Below, piece after piece: positions 7,206-11,931 of a stretch of 11,931 nt of DNA. The DNA comes from Chloroflexota bacterium (GTDB lineage: Bacteria > Chloroflexota > Anaerolineae > UBA3071), in the NCBI GenBank assembly GCA_014383605.1, contig JACNHM010000228.1, positions 1 through 11,931 on the forward strand. Direction: 5' to 3'. The notes beneath the pieces were generated by a model. That model was given only the letters and a program-made list of their open reading frames with translations, was not told the DNA's origin and searched no databases. A program made the translations under genes and the position numbers. The number at the start of each line of letters is the position of its first letter. Positions within the stretch are counted from its first letter, which is position 1.

Positions 7206-8023
7206 GCGAGAACAGGAAGAACAAGAAAAAGTGGGAAAGTACACCGCAGTTGCGAACACGCTACCTGCGGCAGTCCACTCCCTTCTGTGCGGGTTGCGGC
7301 CATGGCATCTTCATCAATGCCTTTCTGCGGGCAGTTGAGGCGGCCGAGCTGGACTTTGGGCGGACGGTCTTCGTCTCCGGCATCGGCTGTGGGGCCTGGG
7401 TGCCCAGCCCCCACTTTCTGGCCGACACCCTGCACGTCACCCACGGACGGGCCATCCCCTTCGCCACGGGCGTCAAACTGACCCGCCCGGAACTGGAGGT
7501 GGTGGTCATCAGCGGCGACGGCGATCTGGTCACCATCGGCGGCAACCACCTCATCCACGCCGCCCGCCGCAATCTGCCGCTCAAGGTCTTTTGCCTGAAC
7601 AACTGGCTGTTCGGTATGACTGGTGGGCAGGTGTCGGCCACCACACCTCAGGGGGCGATCACCTCTACCACCCCGGCCGGCAACCCGCACCCGGCTTTCG
7701 ACCTGGTGCGGCTGGTACGCGGGGCCGGCGCGTCCTACGTCGCCCGTTGGCCGGTGGCCCAACCCCACCGGCTGCGGCGCGGGATCGAGACCGCGCTGCG
7801 AGAGCCGGGCTTCACCTTCGTCGAGGTGCTCTCCATCTGCCCCACCCATTATGGCCGCGCCAACCGGGCGCAGTGGGCCGAGGAAGATGCCTGCCTGGCC
7901 TGGGCCATGCTATCCTGGCAGGAGGCCAACTGCATATCGCGCCGCAAGGCCGAAAAAGAAGGGGTGGCGGGCAAGATCGTGGTCGGCGAGTGGCGGGAAG
8001 GAGGTGAGGCGTGGAACGCATAG
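7202..8023 (+). CDS. 2-oxoacid:ferredoxin oxidoreductase, beta subunit
   Basis: This is the thiamine-diphosphate pyrophosphate-binding beta chain, 273 residues from ATG 7202. CAGCGHG places Cys29 and Cys32, and with Cys63 (SGIGCGA) and Cys213 (SICPTH) these fit the four-cysteine ligand set of the [4Fe-4S] cluster found in this family's beta chains. The ThDP/Mg motif is GDGD at 106-109, followed by the NNWLFGMTGGQ segment at 133-143. ATG 7202 overlaps the alpha stop (ATGA) and has GGGGAGG 8 bases upstream. An alternative GTG at 7193 would add three residues. The stop at 8021-8023 lies 13 bases into the gamma gene. Alpha, beta and gamma together make a complete enzyme, so the complex looks intact here. 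The lysine/arginine-rich first 12 residues are low in information content. Confidence 0.94.
   Translation: MSENRKNKKKWESTPQLRTRYLRQSTPFCAGCGHGIFINAFLRAVEAAELDFGRTVFVSGIGCGAWVPSPHFLADTLHVTHGRAIPFATGVKLTRPELEVVVISGDGDLVTIGGNHLIHAARRNLPLKVFCLNNWLFGMTGGQVSATTPQGAITSTTPAGNPHPAFDLVRLVRGAGASYVARWPVAQPHRLRRGIETALREPGFTFVEVLSICPTHYGRANRAQWAEEDACLAWAMLSWQEANCISRRKAEKEGVAGKIVVGEWREGGEAWNA
7998..8007 (+). promoter_or_regulatory. Strong Shine-Dalgarno for the gamma subunit
   Basis: AAGGAGGTGA is a near-perfect match to the 16S rRNA anti-SD sequence. Its GGAGG core lies 6 bases before GTG 8011, within the last codons of the beta gene. This supports GTG 8011 as the real start despite the overlap. Confidence 0.8.
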
Positions 8024-8574
8024 AGGTGCTCTTCGGCGGATGGGGAGGGCAGGGCATCAAACTGGCCGGGACGTTGCTGGCGCAGGCCTGCGCCCTGGCC
8101 GGCCGGCAGGTGACCAGCAGCGCCTCGTATGGGCCGGAGGCGCGCGGGACGTTCGTCCGCTCAGACGTGGTGGTCTCCGACGAGCAGATCACCTACCCGC
8201 TCACTCTGACCCCCCACTTCTTCGTGGCCCTATCCCAGGAGGCCTACGACCGCCTGCACCAGGGCGTAGCCGCAGACGGGGTGGTGCTTTTCGATCCAGA
8301 GGCAGTGACGCCGTCACCAGAAGCCCCCCAGCGGCACTACTCCATTCCGGCCCTGGATACGGCGGCTGAGGTGGGCCATCCGGGGGGCGCCAACGTGGCC
8401 ATGCTGGGGGCGTTGAGCGCGCTCTCCGGCCTGGTGGACCTGGAAACGCTGAAACAGGCACTGCCGGCATCCGGCCGGGCGGCCAACGAAGCGGCGCTGG
8501 AGCGGGGCTTTGCCCTGGGTTGCGCTGCAGAAACGTTTTCTCTATCAAACTCTAAGAAGGTAAGTCGTGAATGA
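8011..8574 (+). CDS. 2-oxoacid:ferredoxin oxidoreductase, gamma subunit
   Basis: The protein is 187 residues, the usual length for a KorC/PorG-type gamma chain, which forms the domain that contacts the CoA-binding region of the enzyme. It opens with FGGWGGQGIKLAG (GGWGGQG at 9-15), and SYGPEARGTFVRSDVVVSD (39-57) is the second family hallmark. It starts at GTG 8011 inside the beta gene and ends at TGA 8572-8574. That stop overlaps the GTG (8567) of the next small frame, so the operon was evidently built to continue into another gene. There are no cysteine clusters and no membrane segment. Confidence 0.93.
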   Translation: MERIEVLFGGWGGQGIKLAGTLLAQACALAGRQVTSSASYGPEARGTFVRSDVVVSDEQITYPLTLTPHFFVALSQEAYDRLHQGVAADGVVLFDPEAVTPSPEAPQRHYSIPALDTAAEVGHPGGANVAMLGALSALSGLVDLETLKQALPASGRAANEAALERGFALGCAAETFSLSNSKKVSRE

Positions 8575-8734
8575 ATCTGTCGCCATAGTGGGCGTGGGCT
8601 GGGTCGGCTTCCGCGGGCGTCTGGTGGCCCGCAGAGGAAGACGCTACGGGGGAGGGGTGACGGCCAACGTGAGCAGGCTAATGAAACGGAAGCAATCATT
8701 CTTATCAGCCCACCACCAGGAGATCAGGAGATAA
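8567..8734 (+). pseudogene. Truncated thiolase-like 5' gene fragment
   Basis: A GTG-started frame of 55 codons overlaps the gamma-subunit stop and has AGAAGG 6 bases upstream of GTG 8567, so it begins like a real gene. Its first 16 residues (MNESVAIVGVGWVGFR) look like the N-terminus of thiolase-fold acetyl-CoA acetyltransferases, in which V-A-I-V-G-V-G-x-x-x-F-R is followed by about 370 more residues. After Arg16 the sequence becomes Arg/Gly-rich (RLVARRGRRYGGG) and then unrelated, and it ends at TAA 8732-8734. I read this as a deletion that kept the start and lost the body of a thiolase. A genuine small protein of unknown role is the alternative. The thiolase identity rests on a short match from memory. 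Confidence 0.45.
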
Positions 8735-8739
8735 GGAGT

Positions 8740-9678
8740 ATGACCGACTGGCTATCCGCTCTGTTCACACTACTGATCTTCCCCGGCTTCGCGTTTCTCT
8801 TCGTCTGCGCGCTGGCCTTCCAGTGGATTGACCGGCGGGTGGCGGCGCGCTTGCAGGGACGCATCGGGCCGCCCTGGTTCCAGCCGCTGGCTGACTTCAT
8901 CAAGCTAATGGCCAAAGAGGATATGCTGCCCGTCGGGGCCCACGAGTGGGCCTGCGCTGCGCTGCCAGTGGTGTCGCTGGCGGCAGTGCTGACCGCCGCG
9001 CTGTATATCCCTGTCGGCGGACGGGCGACCACTGCCTTTGAGGGCGATTTGATTGTGGTGATCTTCCTGCTCAGCATCCCGTCGCTGGCCTACTTCCTGG
9101 CCGGCTGGCTCTCGGTCAGCGTCTTCAGTGTCGTCGGTGGCAACCGCTCGCTGCTGCAATACTTTGCCTACGAGGTGCCCTTTCTCATGGTGCTCAGCGG
9201 CCCGGCCATCCTCAGCGGTTCCTGGTCCATCTCGCGCATCGCCGCGCAGCAGTCGCAGACGGCCTGGATGGTGCTCGTGCAGCCGCTGGGCTTCCTGCTG
9301 GCGCTCGTCGGGCTGATCGGCAAACTGAAGCGATCGCCCTTCGACATCCCCAAGGCCAAGTCGGAGATCGGCGCCGGCTCGCTGACCGAGTTCAGCGGGC
9401 GTAAGTTGGCGCTGTGGTACCTCACGCTGCATATAAAGACTGTGGTCGGCATCTTCCTGCTGGTTAACGTTTTCTTGGGCGGCTGTAGTATCGGGCTAGC
9501 CGTTCCGGCCACGCTGGTCTTCGGCATCAAGGCCCTGTTGATTCTGTTGATCCTCTCGGTGGCGAGCGTGCTCTACGCCCGGCTGCGCATTGACCAACTG
9601 GCGAACCTCGGCTGGCGGGTGCTGGCGCCGCTGGCGCTGCTGCAAATGTTGGTTATAATCTGGATCGGGGTTGGATAA
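8740..9678 (+). CDS. NuoH/MbhM-like membrane subunit of an energy-converting complex
   Basis: An integral membrane protein of 312 residues with about eight hydrophobic segments, homologous to complex I subunit 1 (NuoH, HycD, EchB, MbhM). Family marks are RRVAARLQGRIGPPWFQPLADFIKLMAKED at 32-61 (in order R32, QGRIGPP 39-45, Q48PLADFIK, KED 59-61), YEVPF at 144-148, PFDIP at 200-204 followed by EIGAGSLTEFSG at 209-220, and RLRIDQLANLGW at 281-292. In these complexes it anchors the hydrophilic arm and couples electron transfer to ion movement. The acidic PE-A-E loop of bacterial NuoH is PKAKSE here (Lys205, Lys207, Glu209). ATG 8740 is preceded by three AGGAG copies (8718, 8726 and 8734); the one at 8726-8730 has good spacing. 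No NuoB-, NuoCD- or antiporter-like gene lies beside it. That is unusual for a complex subunit and leaves hydrogenase versus dehydrogenase type open. Confidence 0.88.
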   Translation: MTDWLSALFTLLIFPGFAFLFVCALAFQWIDRRVAARLQGRIGPPWFQPLADFIKLMAKEDMLPVGAHEWACAALPVVSLAAVLTAALYIPVGGRATTAFEGDLIVVIFLLSIPSLAYFLAGWLSVSVFSVVGGNRSLLQYFAYEVPFLMVLSGPAILSGSWSISRIAAQQSQTAWMVLVQPLGFLLALVGLIGKLKRSPFDIPKAKSEIGAGSLTEFSGRKLALWYLTLHIKTVVGIFLLVNVFLGGCSIGLAVPATLVFGIKALLILLILSVASVLYARLRIDQLANLGWRVLAPLALLQMLVIIWIGVG

Positions 9679-9680
9679 AG

Positions 9681-10106
9681 ATGACTCGTCTTCATTCGCT
9701 GGTCTACCTGTTGCCACAGTTGTGGCGCACACTGTTCACCCGGCCGATCACGGTGCGCTACCCCTTCGCGCCGCTGGAGTTGCCCCCCTACTTCCGGGGC
9801 CGCGTAGTGATCAATATAGACCTCTGCCGGGGGTGTGGGTTGTGCGTGCGCGATTGCCCCGCCTTTGCCCTGGAGCTGGAGCGCGAGAGCGACACCCTGA
9901 GTCCATCGAAGGGCCACGACAAGTTCCAGCTGATCCACTACCACGACCGCTGTGCCTGTTGTGGGCAGTGTCAGGATGTCTGCCGCTACGAGGCCATCTG
10001 GCTGACGAGCGAGTACGTGCCCGCTGCGGCCGACCGCGACGTGCTGCGCGAGGAGTTCGGCTTGCTGGGAGAGTTTGGAACAAGGGAGGTTAACCATGCC
10101 GTATGA
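9681..10106 (+). CDS. NuoI/MbhN-like 2x[4Fe-4S] ferredoxin subunit
   Basis: This peripheral electron-transfer subunit has 141 residues and would take electrons from ferredoxin or pass them along the hydrophilic arm. Cluster motifs are Cys49/52/55/59 (CRGCGLCVRDCP) and Cys91/94/97/101 (CACCGQCQDVC). The second is followed by Arg instead of the usual Pro and has an extra Cys93. The N-terminal 48 residues (LWRTLFTRPITVRYP) match the amphipathic lead-in of NuoI-type subunits that sits against NuoH. It starts 2 bases after the NuoH-like stop, the order seen in Mbh/Mbx operons (M then N) and complex I (H then I). Between the clusters, residues 72-79 (TLSPSKGH) are coded by a dispersed-repeat-like core. 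The 3' end overlaps the pyrophosphatase start by 11 bases. Confidence 0.9.
   Translation: MTRLHSLVYLLPQLWRTLFTRPITVRYPFAPLELPPYFRGRVVINIDLCRGCGLCVRDCPAFALELERESDTLSPSKGHDKFQLIHYHDRCACCGQCQDVCRYEAIWLTSEYVPAAADRDVLREEFGLLGEFGTREVNHAV
9895..9913 (+). repeat. Dispersed-repeat core within the ferredoxin-subunit gene
   Basis: CCCTGAGTCCATCGAAGGG shares both flanks (CCCTGAG and TCGAAGGG) with the inverse of 6977-6996 in the oxidoreductase alpha gene; only the 4-5 central bases differ. It encodes the small loop around SPSKG between the two iron-sulfur motifs. The pattern matches the widespread CCCTGAGCTTGTCGAAGGG-type repeat recalled from many high-GC genomes. Two hits in 12 kb, each inside a gene, make chance less likely. 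Confidence 0.6.
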
Positions 10107-11931
10107 ATTGCTGGCACCTGTGGCCAGTATCTCTGCGCTGTTGTTTGCGGCTTACTCGGCCTGGCGCGTTCTTAAAGGGGAAACCGGCACCGCTCGCATG
10201 AACGACATTTCCGACGCAATCCGAGATGGTGCTATGACCTATCTGAGGAAGCAGTATAAAACGATAGCCATCTTTGTGACTATATCGGCGATAGCCTTGG
10301 GCTTTACCTTGGGTGCCTTCACCGCCTTGGCTTTCGTTACCGGTGCGATTTTCTCTGCGCTAGCTGGGTATATAGGCATGGCTGTGGCGGTAAGGGCCAA
10401 CGTCAGGACGACCCAGGCAGTGAGGAGCGGGTTGTTGGGCGGGGCATTGATGACCGCCTTTCAGGGCGGAACGGTGATGGGCATGATGGTCGTTGGCCTG
10501 GCGCTATTAGGCGTCTATCTCCTGTATCTTGCCAGCGGGGACCCCTTTGAGGTCGTTGGGTTTGGCGTCGGGGCGAGTCTGGTGGGTTTGTTTGCGCGGG
10601 TGGGGGGAGGCATCTACACCAAGGCGGCCGATATAGGGGCCGATCTGGTGGGTAAGATCGAGGCAGGCATACCGGAGGACGATCCGAGAAATCCCGGCGT
10701 GATAGCAGACCTGGTGGGCGACAACGTCGGCGACGTGGCCGGGATGGGGGCGGATTTGTTCGAATCCAACGTGGGCAGCATCCTGGCCGCCATGCTCATA
10801 GGTGTGATGAAGGCGAGGGAATATGGAGGGGAGGGCGTGGTCTTCCCCTTAGCGTTTCAAGCAGCGGGGATTTTGGCGACGATCCTCGGAATGCTCTTGG
10901 TGAGAGCATGGAAAGGGGCCAATCCACAAACAGCTCTCAATAGGGGGATGTTCGCCTCCGGCATTTTGGCCACCATAGCAGCCTGTTTCCTGACAAAAGG
11001 GATGTTCGGCAGGTTGAACGTGTTTTACGCCGCGCTGTCGGGCATAACGGCCGCCGTTTTGATCGGCTTGATCACCCAATACTACACCTCATCGGATAAA
11101 TCCCCGGTACGGGCGATTGCCAAGTCGTCTCAAACCGGATCCGCTACCACCATCCTCACCGGCCTGGCGATGGGGATGAAGAGCGCTGCCCTTCCCGTCC
11201 TCGTCATTTGCGGGGCGATTCTTCTGGCATACAAGTTCGCCGGCGTGTACGGCGTGGCAATCGCCGCACTGGGGATGCAGTCCATAGCCGGGATTATCGT
11301 CGCTGTGGATGCCTTTGGCCCCATCGTGGATAACGCCAGCGGGATCGCGGAGATGGCCGGCCTGGGCCCAGAGGTTAGAAGGACTACCGATGCGCTTGAC
11401 GCAGTGGGCAACACGACCAAAGCCATCTGCAAGGGGTTCGCCATAAGCGATGCGGGGTTCGAAACAATTGCTTTGTTCTTGGTCTACATGTTGCATGCGC
11501 GCCTCGATACAGTCCTCCTCACCGACCCTTCGGTCGTAATCGGGCTGTTCATCGGGGGCATCTTGCCCTTTGTCTACTGTGGCCTATGTCTGCAGGCGGT
11601 GGGAACGACGGCCTTTCAGATGGTTGAGGAGATACGAAGACAATTTAGAGAGATTCCAGGCCTGAAGGGGGGAAAGGCCAAGCCGGATTACGCCAAGTGC
11701 GTGGACATAAGCACGGCCGCCGCCCTGAGAAATTTGCTCGCTCCTGGCCTCGTAGCGATAGCTACCCCCATCATCATAGGTTTCACCATCGGGCCGGAAG
11801 CCGTAGGAGGTTTGTTAATTGGCAGCATCGTGACCGCCTTTCCTATGGCAATATTCATGGCTTACTCAGGCACAGCTTGGGATAACGCCAAGAAATTCAT
11901 TGAGGAAGGCCACCTGGGCGGCAAAGGCTCG
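10096..11931 (+). CDS. hppA: Membrane-bound ion-translocating pyrophosphatase (partial, 3' end outside window)
   Basis: It hydrolyses pyrophosphate and pumps H+ (or Na+) across the membrane. The frame is open from ATG 10096 to the window end, 612 residues of an expected ~680-700, without interruption. The substrate loop GGIYTKAADIGADLVGKIEA at 171-190, with GIPEDDPRNPGVIADLVGDN and VGDVAGMGADLFES following, is diagnostic. Further marks are DAFGPIVDNASGIAEM at 405-420, GNTTKAICKGFAI at 438-450 and the AWDNAKKFIEEG segment at 594-605. Lys442 is at the position where K+-independent enzymes have Lys and K+-dependent ones Ala. The residue three further on is Cys445 rather than the usual Thr or Gly. 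K+-independent members known so far pump H+, so H+ is the better guess. GGGAGG at 10084-10089 precedes the start, which overlaps the ferredoxin-subunit gene by 11 bases. Codon use differs from all upstream genes: about 17 ATA and 14 AGA/AGG by eye. Confidence 0.95.
   Translation, partial: MPYELLAPVASISALLFAAYSAWRVLKGETGTARMNDISDAIRDGAMTYLRKQYKTIAIFVTISAIALGFTLGAFTALAFVTGAIFSALAGYIGMAVAVRANVRTTQAVRSGLLGGALMTAFQGGTVMGMMVVGLALLGVYLLYLASGDPFEVVGFGVGASLVGLFARVGGGIYTKAADIGADLVGKIEAGIPEDDPRNPGVIADLVGDNVGDVAGMGADLFESNVGSILAAMLIGVMKAREYGGEGVVFPLAFQAAGILATILGMLLVRAWKGANPQTALNRGMFASGILATIAACFLTKGMFGRLNVFYAALSGITAAVLIGLITQYYTSSDKSPVRAIAKSSQTGSATTILTGLAMGMKSAALPVLVICGAILLAYKFAGVYGVAIAALGMQSIAGIIVAVDAFGPIVDNASGIAEMAGLGPEVRRTTDALDAVGNTTKAICKGFAISDAGFETIALFLVYMLHARLDTVLLTDPSVVIGLFIGGILPFVYCGLCLQAVGTTAFQMVEEIRRQFREIPGLKGGKAKPDYAKCVDISTAAALRNLLAPGLVAIATPIIIGFTIGPEAVGGLLIGSIVTAFPMAIFMAYSGTAWDNAKKFIEEGHLGGKGS

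Noticed and set aside
8575..8739. An insertion sequence or transposase remnant at the operon junction
   Set aside because: No terminal inverted repeats, target duplication or transposase-like peptide was found in the 165 bases; only the thiolase-like start is recognisable.

Overview
The window is a compact, high-GC stretch with every supported gene on the + strand. It suggests an anaerobic or ferredoxin-using bacterium. A Chloroflexota (Anaerolineae-like) origin is my best guess, because 'ATTGGnC' tandem repeats and 'CCCTGAG...TCGAAGGG' repeats sit inside reading frames, which I associate with that group. This is inference, and an archaeal or other bacterial host is not excluded.

Layout: (1) Positions 1-30 are the last codons of an upstream gene ending D-x-C-x-x-C-x-D-R-stop, which resembles the C-terminus of a group 4 (energy-converting) [NiFe]-hydrogenase large subunit. 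(2) 65-2839 is a SERCA-type P2A calcium P-type ATPase with a repeat-derived insert in its nucleotide-binding domain. (3) 2843-3925 is a two-domain Sua5 threonylcarbamoyl-AMP synthase. (4) 4045-4473 is a small protein with two CBS domains. (5) 4494-5711 is an acyl-CoA dehydrogenase. (6) 5733-8574 is a three-gene 2-oxoacid:ferredoxin oxidoreductase: a ferredoxin-alpha fusion, then beta, then gamma, with overlapping junctions. (7) 8567-8734 is a 55-codon frame that begins like a thiolase and then loses all similarity, probably a truncated gene. (8) 8740-10106 encodes a NuoH/MbhM-like membrane subunit and a NuoI/MbhN-like 2x[4Fe-4S] subunit. (9) 10096 to the window end is a membrane pyrophosphatase, open at its 3' end, with visibly different codon use.

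How the parts may work together: the acyl-CoA dehydrogenase and the 2-oxoacid oxidoreductase fit amino-acid or organic-acid oxidation that yields acyl-CoA and reduced ferredoxin. The NuoH/NuoI-like pair is the membrane anchor and electron entry of a ferredoxin-oxidising, ion-pumping complex. The pyrophosphatase adds a second ion pump, and its start codon lies inside the NuoI-like gene. The main structural puzzle is that a hydrogenase-large-subunit tail lies at the left edge while the subunits that normally follow it (membrane anchor, then ferredoxin subunit) appear 8.7 kb later, directly after a gene remnant. This looks like an energy-converting hydrogenase operon split by a metabolic block, or a rearrangement or assembly join. 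No RNA genes, CRISPR arrays, transposases or convincing terminators were seen. No gene-free stretch exceeds 170 bases.
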